A DNA stretch of 64,000 nt from Permianibacter sp046297695 (lineage in GTDB: Bacteria; Pseudomonadota; Gammaproteobacteria; Enterobacterales; Permianibacteraceae), in the NCBI GenBank assembly GCA_046297695.1, contig JBKBHF010000011.1:1-64000 (forward strand), read 5' to 3'. The translations under genes were made by a program, and so were the position numbers. Shown piece by piece: positions 51,062 to 60,240 of this stretch. The notes below the pieces were generated by a model, which saw nothing but the letters and a program-made list of their open reading frames with translations, ran no database searches and had not been told where the DNA came from. Positions within the stretch are counted from its first letter, which is position 1. Each line of letters opens with the position of its first letter.

Positions 51062-52909
51062 TCACGTTTCGGACGGCAGTACCCGGACCGCGCCGCGATC
51101 GGCGCTGCTGGCAAACAGCGCATAGGCGCGCAGGGCCTGCGACACCGCGCGCTGGCGGTTTTGCGGCGTGAATGCCTGCGCGCCACGGGCCTGCGCCGCG
51201 GCGCGGCGCACCGCCAGCTCGGCATCGCTGACCTGCAACTCGATGCGCCGGGCCGGGATATCGATTTCAATGCGGTCGCCTTCGCGCACCAGCGCGATCG
51301 CACCGGCGCTGGCCGCTTCCGGCGAGACATGGCCAATCGACAAGCCGGAGGTACCGCCGGAAAAGCGGCCATCGGTGATCAGCGCACAGGCTTTGCCGAG
51401 TCCTTTTGCTTTCAGGTAGCTGGTCGGATAGAGCATTTCCTGCATGCCGGGCCCGCCGCGTGGACCTTCGTAGCGAATGACCACGGCATCGCCGGCAACG
51501 ATTTTGTCGGCAAGTATGGCTTCGACCGCCTCGTCCTGCGATTCAAATACCCGGGCGCGTCCAATGAACTTCAAGCAACTGTCATCGACACCAGCGGTTT
51601 TGACGATGCAACCATCCGGCGCCAGATTGCCGGTCAATACGGCCAAGCCGCCGTCTTGCGAATACGCGTGTTGTTTGCTGCGGATGCAGCCGTTCTGCCG
51701 ATCGGCATCTAGGCTCGGCCAACGCGCGCTCTGACTGAAGGCATTGCTGCTGCGCAGACCGCCCGGCGCCGCGCGATAAAACGTGCGCGTGCTGTCGCTG
51801 ACTTTCTGGGTGATGTCGTGCTCGGCGATGGCATCGGCCAGCGTTGTGCTGTGCACGGTGCCGGTGTCCGCGTGCAGCAACTCGGCGCGATTCAGCTCCG
51901 CCAGAATGCCGTAGACGCCGCCGGCGCGATGGACATCTTCGATGTGGTATTTCTGCGTCGATGGTGCGACCTTGCACAGATGCGGCACCTTTTTTGACAG
52001 CCGATCGATATCGCGCATCGTGAACGGCACGCCGGCCTCGTGCGCAGCGGCGAGCAAGTGCAGCACGGTATTGGTCGAACCGCCCATCGCGATGTCGAGC
52101 GTCATCGCGTTTTCAAACGCGGCAAAATTGGCGATGGCACGCGGCAATAACTGCTCTTCATTGCCGTCGTAATAGCGTTTGGTGATCTCGACGATGGTTT
52201 TGCCGGCCTGCACGAACAATTCACGCCGATCGGTGTGGCTCGCCAGCAGCGTGCCATTGCCCGGCAAGGCCAGACCGAGGGCTTCCAGCAGACAGTTCAT
52301 CGAGTTGGCGGTGAACATGCCAGAGCAACTGCCGCAGGTCGGGCAGGCATTGTGCTCGGTCTCGGCGACTTGCTCATCCGAAACGTTCGGATCGGCCGCC
52401 ATCACCATGGCATCGACCAGATCGAGCTTGATGGTTTCGCCGCCGCGCACCACTTTGCCCGCTTCCATCGGGCCGCCGGAAACAAACACCGCCGGAATAT
52501 TCAGGCGCAGCGCCGCCAGCAACATACCAGGCGTGATCTTGTCGCAATTGGAGATGCAGATCATCGCGTCGACGCAATGGCCATTGGCGACGTACTCAAC
52601 TGAATCGGCGATCAGCTCGCGCGACGGCAGGCTGTACAGCATGCCGCCATGGCCCATCGCAATGCCATCATCGATGGCGATGGTATTGAACTCGCGCGGC
52701 ACACCGCCGGCACCACGCACGGCTTCTGAAACCAACTCGCCGATTTGCTTCAGGTGCACGTGGCCGGGCACAAACTGCGAATACGAGTTGACCACCGCGA
52801 TCAGCGGCTTGTGAAAATCATTGTCACCGAGACCGGTTGCACGCCAGAGCGCGCGGGCGCCAGCCATGTTGCGGCCAGTAAAGGTGGTTTTGGAGCGATA
52901 AGTCGGCAT
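51062..52909 (-). CDS. ilvD: Dihydroxy-acid dehydratase
   Basis: Fe-S dehydratase for valine and isoleucine. Cluster cysteines are in ISNCDKITPGM and CPTCGSCSGMFTANSMN; HGGMLYSLPSRE and the C-terminal GGTSGLSIGHVSPEAA are present. 615 residues from ATG 52909. Last of the operon; a REP-like hairpin lies between ilvE and ilvD. Confidence 0.96.
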   Translation of the reverse strand: MPTYRSKTTFTGRNMAGARALWRATGLGDNDFHKPLIAVVNSYSQFVPGHVHLKQIGELVSEAVRGAGGVPREFNTIAIDDGIAMGHGGMLYSLPSRELIADSVEYVANGHCVDAMICISNCDKITPGMLLAALRLNIPAVFVSGGPMEAGKVVRGGETIKLDLVDAMVMAADPNVSDEQVAETEHNACPTCGSCSGMFTANSMNCLLEALGLALPGNGTLLASHTDRRELFVQAGKTIVEITKRYYDGNEEQLLPRAIANFAAFENAMTLDIAMGGSTNTVLHLLAAAHEAGVPFTMRDIDRLSKKVPHLCKVAPSTQKYHIEDVHRAGGVYGILAELNRAELLHADTGTVHSTTLADAIAEHDITQKVSDSTRTFYRAAPGGLRSSNAFSQSARWPSLDADRQNGCIRSKQHAYSQDGGLAVLTGNLAPDGCIVKTAGVDDSCLKFIGRARVFESQDEAVEAILADKIVAGDAVVIRYEGPRGGPGMQEMLYPTSYLKAKGLGKACALITDGRFSGGTSGLSIGHVSPEAASAGAIALVREGDRIEIDIPARRIELQVSDAELAVRRAAAQARGAQAFTPQNRQRAVSQALRAYALFASSADRGAVRVLPSET

Positions 52910-52939
52910 GAGCAGATCGTTGCAAAAGGGATTTTTGTC

Positions 52940-52959
52940 GGAGCGGACTTGCCCGCTCC
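52940..52959. repeat. REP-like hairpin between ilvE and ilvD
   Basis: GGAGCGG, ACTT, GCCCGCTCC, the type of palindrome common in pseudomonad intergenic DNA. It may stabilise the upstream ilv mRNA segment. Confidence 0.65.
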
Positions 52960-52972
52960 TACATGAACACAC

Positions 52973-53938
52973 TCAGGCGTAAGCCGCGTGCACAAACGCC
53001 GAAGTCGGATTCTCGACCGGGTCCAGCCAACCCCAGACATCCGGCGTCTGGCCATTGAACAAGCCGAAGAATTTCTTCTGAATGGCCTCGGTCACCGGGC
53101 CACGCTTGCCGCTGCCGACCTTCAGGCCATCAACGTTGCGTACTGGCACAATTTCCGATGCCGTACCACACAGGAACATTTCATCGGCGACATACAGCGA
53201 TTCGCGGGCAATGTTTTCCTCGCGCACTTGATAACCCAACTCTTTCGCCAGCGTGATCACGGTATCGCGGGTGATGCCGGGCAGAATCGACGCGGTCAGC
53301 GGCGGCGTGAACAAGGTCTTGTTCTTGACCAGGAACACGTTCTGGCCGGCGCCCTCCGACACCATGTTGTTGTGGTCGAGCGCCAAACCTTCGTGATAAC
53401 CGTGACGACGCGCTTCGCGGGCGATCAATGCGCCGGACAAATAATTGCCGCCAGCCTTGGCACCAGTCGGCATGGTGTTCGGTGCCAGTCGGTGCCAGCT
53501 CGACACACCGACATCGACGCCGGTTTCCTGGGTGCCGGCACCGAGGTAGGCGCCCCATTCGAACGCCGCGACAACCAGATCAATCGGCGTTTCCGCATCC
53601 GGAACAATGCCGATACCGCCGTAACCGACATAGGCCAGCGGTCGCAGATAGGCAGATTTCAGGCCGTTGGTGCGGACAATCTCTTTGCAGGCGGTTTCGA
53701 CATCGTGGCGGGTGTACGGAATCTCCATCCGATAGATCTTGGCCGAATCAAACAGCCGCTGGATGTGATCACCGAGCCGAAAAATCGCCGTGCCGGACGG
53801 TGTGTCGTAAGCACGGATGCCTTCAAACACCGACGAGCCGTAGTGCAACGCATGGGTCATCACATGCACGGTGGCATCGGCCCACGGTTTGATTTGACCG
53901 TTATGCCAGATTTTCGCAGGGGCGTTCAGAGCGGCCAT
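52973..53938 (-). CDS. ilvE: Branched-chain-amino-acid aminotransferase
   Basis: Fold-type IV PLP aminotransferase of 321 residues finishing Ile, Leu and Val synthesis. The PLP lysine is in AKAGGNYLSG, and LDHNNMVSEGAGQNVF, GTASEIVPV are family blocks. ATG 53938 (AAAGGA upstream) overlaps the end of cimA by 38 bases, indicating coupled translation. Confidence 0.96.
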   Translation of the reverse strand: MAALNAPAKIWHNGQIKPWADATVHVMTHALHYGSSVFEGIRAYDTPSGTAIFRLGDHIQRLFDSAKIYRMEIPYTRHDVETACKEIVRTNGLKSAYLRPLAYVGYGGIGIVPDAETPIDLVVAAFEWGAYLGAGTQETGVDVGVSSWHRLAPNTMPTGAKAGGNYLSGALIAREARRHGYHEGLALDHNNMVSEGAGQNVFLVKNKTLFTPPLTASILPGITRDTVITLAKELGYQVREENIARESLYVADEMFLCGTASEIVPVRNVDGLKVGSGKRGPVTEAIQKKFFGLFNGQTPDVWGWLDPVENPTSAFVHAAYA

Positions 53939-55568
53939 GATGGTTTCCTTTGTTTGCGTCGTAATCGGTTTGGGTAGGTATATCAGTCAAATGCCGTGCT
54001 GCAAAGGCTGGGCTTTGCAGCCGCAACACAAATAATTCCAGGCTGTCGCGCAGCGCCTCAGCGCTGGCGGCAATGATGTTGTCGGAGCAGCCAACGGTGC
54101 ACCAACGCTGCTCGCCATAAGCTGCCTCGATCCAGACCCGTGTGGTGGCGCCAGTCGCCGCCTCCGGATCCAGAATGCGGACCTTGTAATCGGTGAGCCG
54201 CACGCCTTCCAGTTCTGGATAGAATGGTTTCAGCGCCTTTCTGAGCGCGGCATCGATCGCGGCGACCGGACCGCTCGCTTCCGCCGCAGTCAACGCCTGC
54301 TGACCAGCCACCGCGACCTTGGCGGTGGCGAGACTCGGCTCGCTCACGTCGTTGCGCTGGGCGGTATGAACATGCAGATCGCGCACGGCAAACGGCGGCT
54401 GATAACCCGGCAGATGCCGGCGCACGATCAGCTCGAAACTGCCATCGGCCGTTTCCAATTGCAGGCCACGTGCTTCGGCCTGCTTGATCTGCTCGGCAAT
54501 GGCTTGCTCTTCGCCTTGCAAATCCAAACCGAGCTCACGCGCGCGCATCCTGACATTGCCGCGTCCAGCCAGTTCCGACACCACCACCTGCCGACCGTTG
54601 CCAACCCGGAGCGGATCGATGTGCTCATAACTCGCCTGCAATTTCTCGATCGCAGCGACATGCAAACCGCCTTTGTGAGCGAACGCGTTGACGCCGACAA
54701 ACGGCGCGAACGCATCCGGCGCCAGATTGGCGATGTCGGCGACAGCACGCGACAGCGCAGTCAGGGAGGCGAGTTGTTCCGCCGCCGCGCAGCGATGGCC
54801 AGTTTTCAGCGCCAGATTGGCCAGTACCGAGACCAGATTGGCATTGCCGCAGCGCTCACCGATGCCATTGATCGTGCCCTGCACCTGCCGGGCACCGGCG
54901 CGCACCGCGGCGAGTGAATTGGCCACCGCCAGCTCACTGTCATTGTGGCAATGCACACCGATCGGCGTGATCACAGCCTGGCGGACTGCCGCTACCGTTG
55001 CCGAGACCTGCTCCGGCAAGCTGCCGCCGTTGGTATCGCACAGCACCAGCCAATCGGCGCCGGCTTCGGTGGCGGCCTGCAGGCAGGCCAGCGCGTATGC
55101 GCTGTCTTCGGCATAACCGTCGAAGAAATGCTCGGCATCGAGCACCACCTCGCGGCCTTCGGATTTCATCAGCTTGACGCTGTCGTAAATGACCTTGAGG
55201 TTGTCCTCACGTGTTGTCCGCAGGATGTATTCGACATGCAGCGGCGAACTCTTGCCCACCAGCGTGACCACCGGCGTTTCTGCTGCCAACAGCGCCGCCA
55301 GTTGTGGATCGGTATCGGCGCGGCGATCGACCCGGCGGGTACTGCCAAATGCCGCCATACGGCTGCGACCGAGATTCAAGCCGCGCACTTGCCGGAAATA
55401 CTCGGCGTCTTTCGGATTCGAACCCGGCCAGCCGCCTTCGATATAGTCAATACCGAAATCGGCCAGCAGTTGCGTCACCCGCAGCTTGTCGTTCAGCGAA
55501 AAGCTGATGCCCTGCCGCTGGGCGCCGTCGCGCAGCGTGGTGTCGTAGAGAAAAACCGATTCGGTCAT
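53901..55568 (-). CDS. cimA: (R)-citramalate synthase
   Basis: HMGL-like enzyme condensing pyruvate and acetyl-CoA to citramalate, starting isoleucine synthesis without threonine. LYDTTLRDGAQRQGI (metal Asp), VHCHNDSELAVANS and INGIGERCGNANL mark the catalytic barrel; a C-terminal regulatory-type domain follows (VWIEAAYGEQRWCTVGCSDNI). 555 residues from ATG 55568, longer than isopropylmalate synthase relatives of the same barrel and typical of CimA. Placed between ilvM and ilvE. Confidence 0.92.
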   Translation of the reverse strand: MTESVFLYDTTLRDGAQRQGISFSLNDKLRVTQLLADFGIDYIEGGWPGSNPKDAEYFRQVRGLNLGRSRMAAFGSTRRVDRRADTDPQLAALLAAETPVVTLVGKSSPLHVEYILRTTREDNLKVIYDSVKLMKSEGREVVLDAEHFFDGYAEDSAYALACLQAATEAGADWLVLCDTNGGSLPEQVSATVAAVRQAVITPIGVHCHNDSELAVANSLAAVRAGARQVQGTINGIGERCGNANLVSVLANLALKTGHRCAAAEQLASLTALSRAVADIANLAPDAFAPFVGVNAFAHKGGLHVAAIEKLQASYEHIDPLRVGNGRQVVVSELAGRGNVRMRARELGLDLQGEEQAIAEQIKQAEARGLQLETADGSFELIVRRHLPGYQPPFAVRDLHVHTAQRNDVSEPSLATAKVAVAGQQALTAAEASGPVAAIDAALRKALKPFYPELEGVRLTDYKVRILDPEAATGATTRVWIEAAYGEQRWCTVGCSDNIIAASAEALRDSLELFVLRLQSPAFAARHLTDIPTQTDYDANKGNHHGRSERPCENLA

Positions 55569-55577
55569 CGTTGCCAC

Positions 55578-55835
55578 TCAAACCGCGCTACGCAGCAGCG
55601 GCTGGGCCGCCATCGCCTGCACGGCAACGACATCGACCAGCTTGGCCAGCTGTTTCTGCAGGTTGTCGCGATCACGCTCGCTGGTCAGTCGCAGCGTCAC
55701 TTCGTACAGCGACGGATCGCGACCGTTCTGCACCAGCAGCGAATCAATGGCAAAGCCGCGATGACGGGTCACCCGCAGCAAACGCTCCAGCGCGCCTTCA
55801 TTGTTGCGGACGGTCAGAAACATCACGTTGTCCAT
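55578..55835 (-). CDS. ilvM: Acetolactate synthase small subunit, IlvM type
   Basis: 85-residue ACT-domain regulatory subunit for the neighbouring large subunit. The start (LTVRNNEGALERLLRVTRHRGF) is typical of the short IlvM form rather than the longer IlvN or IlvH. It overlaps the ilvG end by 13 bases. Confidence 0.9.
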   Translation of the reverse strand: MDNVMFLTVRNNEGALERLLRVTRHRGFAIDSLLVQNGRDPSLYEVTLRLTSERDRDNLQKQLAKLVDVVAVQAMAAQPLLRSAV

Positions 55836-57481
55836 GCGTTTTCTCCTTCCATCATGTCATCGTTGGCTTTGCCCGGCGCGACCAGCGGCCAGACGTTTTC
55901 TTTCGGATCAATCACCACATGCAGCAGCAGTGGCCCTTCTGTTTCCAGCAACAGGCGAATCGCTTCTTCCTGCTGCGCGCGCGAATCGATGCGCACTGCC
56001 GGAATGCCAAAGGCTTTCGCCAGCGCGACGAAATCCGGGTTGTCGGACAGATCAATTTCGCTGTAGCGGCCGGCGAAGAACAGTTGCTGCCATTGCCGGA
56101 CCATGCCGAGCGCCTGGTTGTCGAACAGCACGATCTTGACCGGCAGCTTGTAGCGGTTGATGGTCGCCAGTTCCTGCAGGTTCATCTGGAATGAACCATC
56201 GCCGCTGACGCAGATCACCCGCGCGTCCGGGCAACCCAGCTGGGCACCGATCGCCGCCGGCAAACCGTAACCCATCGTGCCCAACCCTCCGCTGGACAGA
56301 TGCTGGCGCGGCGCCCGGAAGCCGTAATGCTGGGCAACCCACATCTGGTGCTGGCCGACATCACAACTGACGTAGGTGTTTTCATCCGCCTGTCGCGACA
56401 GTGCCGCCAGCAGACCCGGCGCATATATGCCGGTGCCCGGCGCGTCGTAGCGAAAAGCAAACGCCACCTTGTCCGCCAGACACTGCGCCCGCCACGGCTC
56501 GCAATGCGACGGCACGGCCAGTGCTGGCAACAGCCGCTTCAGATCGCCGCGCAGGCTGATCTGGGCATGACGCAGCTTGTCGAATTCGGCTTCATCGATG
56601 TCCAGATGAATGACCCGTGCGTTCGGCGCAAACGCCGCCAATTTGCCGGTGGCGCGATCATCAAAGCGGGCACCGACCACGATCAGCAAATCGCTGCGCT
56701 GGACCGCGAAGTTGGCCGCCTTTGTACCGTGCATGCCGAGCATGCCGAGATTCAGCGGATGCGCGAACGACACCGCACCGAGTCCTTTCAGCGTGCTGAC
56801 CAAGGGAATCTGCGTGGCATCAACAAATTCGCGCAGCGCCGCGCTGGCATTGCCGAGCACCACGCCACCGCCGACATACAGCAGCGGCTTCTGCGCCGAC
56901 GAAATCAGCGCCCGTGCTTGATGGATACCGGCGCGATCCAATTCGGCAATTTTTTCCGCTTTCGGCATCGCCAGTTCCGCCGTGCAGATCGCGTTCTGGA
57001 CATCTTTCGGAATGTCGATCAGCACCGGCCCCGGCCGACCGCTCATCGCGATCTGGCAGGCCTCATGGACGATGGCCGGCAGCTCGTTGACGTCGCGCAC
57101 CAGATACGAGTGCTTGACGATCGGCAAGGTCATGCCGAACACATCGACTTCCTGGAACGCATCGGTGCCGATCAACGGATTCGCCACCTGGCCGGTGATC
57201 GCCAGCATCGGCACCGAATCCATATACGCATTGGCGATGCCGGTGATCAGATTGGTGGCGCCCGGACCACTGGTCGCCATACACACACCCAAACGACCAC
57301 TGGCCCGGGCATAACCGTCGGCGGCCAGTGCTGCGCCTTGCTCGTGCCGACACAGAATGTGCTGTAATTTGCTGTCCAGCAGCGCGTCGTACACCGGCAT
57401 GATGGCGCCGCCCGGATAGCCGAAGATGATCTCGACACCTTCGGCTTCCAGGGCTTTGCACAATGCTTGCGCGCCGTTCAC
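55823..57481 (-). CDS. ilvG: Acetolactate synthase large subunit, IlvG type
   Basis: Thiamine diphosphate enzyme making acetolactate and acetohydroxybutyrate. Activating Glu47 in CRHEQGAA, then GPGATNLITGIANAY and the TPP/Mg motif GDGSFQMNLQELATINRYKL. 552 residues. Translation is coupled to ilvM. The partner small subunit is short (IlvM), as in isozyme II. Confidence 0.96.
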   Translation of the reverse strand: MNGAQALCKALEAEGVEIIFGYPGGAIMPVYDALLDSKLQHILCRHEQGAALAADGYARASGRLGVCMATSGPGATNLITGIANAYMDSVPMLAITGQVANPLIGTDAFQEVDVFGMTLPIVKHSYLVRDVNELPAIVHEACQIAMSGRPGPVLIDIPKDVQNAICTAELAMPKAEKIAELDRAGIHQARALISSAQKPLLYVGGGVVLGNASAALREFVDATQIPLVSTLKGLGAVSFAHPLNLGMLGMHGTKAANFAVQRSDLLIVVGARFDDRATGKLAAFAPNARVIHLDIDEAEFDKLRHAQISLRGDLKRLLPALAVPSHCEPWRAQCLADKVAFAFRYDAPGTGIYAPGLLAALSRQADENTYVSCDVGQHQMWVAQHYGFRAPRQHLSSGGLGTMGYGLPAAIGAQLGCPDARVICVSGDGSFQMNLQELATINRYKLPVKIVLFDNQALGMVRQWQQLFFAGRYSEIDLSDNPDFVALAKAFGIPAVRIDSRAQQEEAIRLLLETEGPLLLHVVIDPKENVWPLVAPGKANDDMMEGENAWTT

Positions 57482-57523
57482 GTTTTGGTTTCCTTTTTGC
57501 GTTAGCCGATGTGAGTGAGCGAT

Positions 57524-58612
57524 TCAGTATTTCTCGGTTTCACGAAACGCCACCGCTTTCGGGTTCAAGGCGCCACCGCCTGTTGTTGTGAATGATGTGT
57601 TGGCAGCCTCGGCTTGCTGGTTGCCCGGCAACCAACGCATATGGGCACGCAGCTCGGCACCGACTTTCTCGATCGGATGGGCCAGATCGGCCTCCATCAG
57701 CGCGCGATAACGCTTGCCGCCGGACTCGTGCTCGGCAATCCATTCGCGGGCAAATTCGCCGCTGCGGATCTCGTCGAGAATTTTCGCCATCCGCTCACGG
57801 GTGCCGGCATCGACCACGCGCGGACCGCGGCTCAGATCGCCGTATTTGGCGGTGTCGGAGACGAAGTCGTGCATGCGGGCGAAGCCGCCTTCGTACAGCA
57901 GATCGACGATCAGCTTCAGCTCGTGCAGGCATTCGTAGTAGGCGACTTCCGGTTGGTAGCCGGCTTTGACCAGGGTGTCGAAACCGGCCGCAACCAGTTC
58001 GGTAGCGCCACCACACAGCACGGCCTGTTCGCCGAACAGATCGGTTTCGGTTTCTTCGGCAAAGCTGGTTTGCAGCACGCCGGCGCGGGTGCAACCGATG
58101 CCATGGGCGTAGGCCAGTGCGCGGTCAAACGCGGTGCCGGTTGCGTCCTGATGGACGGCGACCAGACCCGGCACGCCAGCGCCTTTCTGGTATTCGGTGC
58201 GCACCAGCCGGCCCGGGCTTTTCGGCGCCACCATGGTCACGTCGATATTGCTCGGCGGCTTGATCAGGCCGTAATGGATATTGAAGCCGTGGCTGAACAT
58301 CAGCATCGCGCCCGGCTTGATGTGCGGGGCGATGTCCTGCTCCCAGATCGCTTTCTGGACCAGATCCGGGGTCAGGATCATGACCACATCAGCATCCTGG
58401 GTCGCGTCGGCGAACGGCTTGGTCTTGAAGCCGTCGGCCTGGGCGGCGATCCAGGTCTTGCCCTGCGGCCGCAGGCCGATGGTGACGTCAAAGCCGGAAT
58501 CGCGCAGGTTCTGGGCCTGGGCCTTGCCCTGGCTGCCATAGCCGATGATGGTGATGCGCTTGCCATGCAGCGCGGCCGGATGGGCGTCGGCTTCGAAGTA
58601 CATCTTGGTCAT
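57524..58612 (-). CDS. ilvC: Ketol-acid reductoisomerase
   Basis: NADPH-dependent enzyme of valine and isoleucine synthesis. Rossmann motif IIGYGSQGKAQAQNLRDSG, Mg ligands in DLFGEQAVLCGG and YECLHELKLIVDL. 362 residues from ATG 58612 (GAGGAG upstream), including a C-terminal extension of about 25 residues (NTSFTTTGGGALNPKAVAF) relative to short class I enzymes. First structural gene after the attenuator. Confidence 0.95.
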   Translation of the reverse strand: MTKMYFEADAHPAALHGKRITIIGYGSQGKAQAQNLRDSGFDVTIGLRPQGKTWIAAQADGFKTKPFADATQDADVVMILTPDLVQKAIWEQDIAPHIKPGAMLMFSHGFNIHYGLIKPPSNIDVTMVAPKSPGRLVRTEYQKGAGVPGLVAVHQDATGTAFDRALAYAHGIGCTRAGVLQTSFAEETETDLFGEQAVLCGGATELVAAGFDTLVKAGYQPEVAYYECLHELKLIVDLLYEGGFARMHDFVSDTAKYGDLSRGPRVVDAGTRERMAKILDEIRSGEFAREWIAEHESGGKRYRALMEADLAHPIEKVGAELRAHMRWLPGNQQAEAANTSFTTTGGGALNPKAVAFRETEKY

Positions 58613-58702
58613 GTTGTTAGCTCCTCGGTTTGTCGGTTTTGCTCGTATTGCTGGGTTCAAACTGCCAATTCGTCAGGCTTCATCCGCCGGTTTCAAAACC
58701 CC

Positions 58703-58748
58703 AGAAACGACAAACCCCCCGGACCTTTCGGTGCGGGGGGTTGTCGTC
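58703..58748 (-). terminator. ilv operon attenuator hairpin
   Basis: Long stem (58707-58721 with 58734-58747) containing a CCCCCCG/CGGGGGG core, followed by T-containing sequence on the minus strand. It lies 17 bases after the leader peptide stop and 90 before ilvC, so it fits a transcription attenuator. Confidence 0.75.
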
Positions 58749-58764
58749 TGGAGGTTTTTACTGC

Positions 58765-58860
58765 TTACCACTTACCTCGCGCGCAGACCGTCCCGCACCG
58801 TAATCCAAGGATTACAGTAATGAGTACGAGTACGAGAATGCTGGTGTTGCGCAGGGACAT
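58765..58860 (-). CDS. ilvL: ilv operon leader peptide
   Basis: 31-residue frame from ATG 58860 to TAA 58765. The middle is ILVLVLITVILGL, thirteen residues of which twelve are Ile, Leu, Val or Thr, and the end RGKW resembles the RGKA end of E. coli IlvL. Such a run of regulated-amino-acid codons followed by a terminator hairpin is the hallmark of attenuation in ilv operons. Too short for routine gene finders. Confidence 0.85.
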   Translation of the reverse strand: MSLRNTSILVLVLITVILGLRCGTVCARGKW

Positions 58861-59064
58861 CGGGCTTTCCACAAGGCACGTAAAGTGGGGTTGCAGCGAA
58901 ACTAACACGCGTTTCCCGGAACCAGCAAGGCGAGCATTGATAACGTTTGGTTATGAAACAGTCAGCTTGACTGCCAAATTCTGAAACGCGGGTCCCGCTC
59001 GCTGGACGCTCGCGCCGCACGAACTATGCTTCGGGAAACCCCCGAGCCCACTGGATGGAATCCT

Positions 59065-59736
59065 ATGTCTGAAGCCGTACCTGCCACCATGGAGTACCGT
59101 GGCCGGAAGACTCGCCGGGCCGACGGCCATGCCCGTCGCCAGGCGATTCTGGAAGCCGCGCTCCGCATCATCGTCCGCGACGGCCTGAGGGCCGTTCGCC
59201 ACCGGGCCGTCGCGCAGGAAGCGCAAGTTCCCTTGGCCGCCACCACCTACTATTTCCGCGATTTGAACGAGCTGATCTCGGATGCGTTCACACTGTTTGC
59301 CGAGCGCACGCTGGCCGGCGCCAAGACGCTGGAGAAAGACACCTTTGCCGCGCTCGACAGCAGCAAGAGCGCGCTGTCGACGCCGCAAGGCCGGGAGAAA
59401 ATGGCGCACTCGCTGACCGATTTCGTCATGCATTTCCTGCGCAGTCAGCTGGCCGATCGCGATGGCCGGCAAGTCGAGCAGGCGTTCCGTCAGGAAGCGC
59501 TGCGCAATGACAAACTGGCCTCCGATGTGCAGGTGCCGGATCGCGCCCACTTGAACACATTGGAGCGCTTTTTCCAGGCTCTGGGCTCGGCCGATGCCGT
59601 CGCCGATGCTCACCTTGTGCTCGGCGCCATGGCGCACTGGGAATTTCATCTGCTGCTCAATGGCGAAAGCAAGGAAAACTGGCAGTTGGCGGAGCGCAGT
59701 TTGCGCCGGCTGCTGAACAGTTTGCTGAAAGCCTGA
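59065..59736 (+). CDS. TetR/AcrR family transcriptional regulator
   Basis: 223 residues from ATG 59065. N-terminal helix-turn-helix (RHRAVAQEAQVPLAATTYYFRDLNELI) and a variable helical ligand-binding domain. Divergent from the ilv leader with about 204 bases between starts, so it might regulate that operon, but the short distance is the only support. Ends 12 bases before an intrinsic terminator. Confidence 0.85.
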   Translation: MSEAVPATMEYRGRKTRRADGHARRQAILEAALRIIVRDGLRAVRHRAVAQEAQVPLAATTYYFRDLNELISDAFTLFAERTLAGAKTLEKDTFAALDSSKSALSTPQGREKMAHSLTDFVMHFLRSQLADRDGRQVEQAFRQEALRNDKLASDVQVPDRAHLNTLERFFQALGSADAVADAHLVLGAMAHWEFHLLLNGESKENWQLAERSLRRLLNSLLKA

Positions 59737-59748
59737 GCCATCTGCGAA

Positions 59749-59787
59749 AAAACAAAAAGCCCGCATCAAAGCGGGCTTTTTGTTTTC
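59749..59787 (+). terminator. Intrinsic terminator after the TetR gene
   Basis: AAAACAAAAAGCCCGC, ATCAAA, GCGGGCTTTTTGTTTT. Perfect stem with T tract; A tract on the other side makes it potentially bidirectional. Confidence 0.92.
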
Positions 59788-59875
59788 TGAACATGGGCCA
59801 TCGTCGCGAACTCAGTTGACGTTCACCTTGGCCGCATCAAGCGCTATGCCCTTCTTTGCTGATGATGGCACCAGC

Positions 59876-60214
59876 ATGCCTATCGGGAAGCGTGTATGGC
59901 AGATGCTAAGCCTGTTCCTGATGACGATGATGGCGTCTGCTGCCTTTGCCGCCGATAGCGAAACGCTTGTGCCCTTTTGTGCTCACAAGTACCTGCGCTA
60001 CGCCGGCGCAACCATAGTGGCAGAGCTTCGTTCGCCGACACAGCCCTGTCCCTATGTCCGGGAAAATCCCAAGCCGAAAATGCTGTTGCCGCTGCGACTG
60101 CAGCTGCTCTCGCCATACAGTTGCCGCGGTTGCAATGCACCGCGCCCTCACGCAACACCGGTGCGGTATGGTGAGCAGATCGAAGCCAGCGTGCACGCCG
60201 ATACACCGGCCTGA
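59876..60214 (+). CDS. Small exported protein, unknown function
   Basis: 112 residues from ATG 59876 with a plausible signal peptide (MLSLFLMTMMASAAFA, cleavage before ADSET). The mature part has Cys residues in VPFCAH, PCPY and CRGCN, possibly a disulfide-bonded protein. Weak RBS, and no family recognised; it may be a chance frame. Confidence 0.4.
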   Translation: MPIGKRVWQMLSLFLMTMMASAAFAADSETLVPFCAHKYLRYAGATIVAELRSPTQPCPYVRENPKPKMLLPLRLQLLSPYSCRGCNAPRPHATPVRYGEQIEASVHADTPA

Positions 60215-60240
60215 AGGTCAGGCGCCATGTCATCGCAGCG

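Noticed and set aside
55400..55440. tRNA-like GGATTCGAACCCGG string
   Set aside because: It lies inside cimA and encodes conserved residues; no cloverleaf around it.
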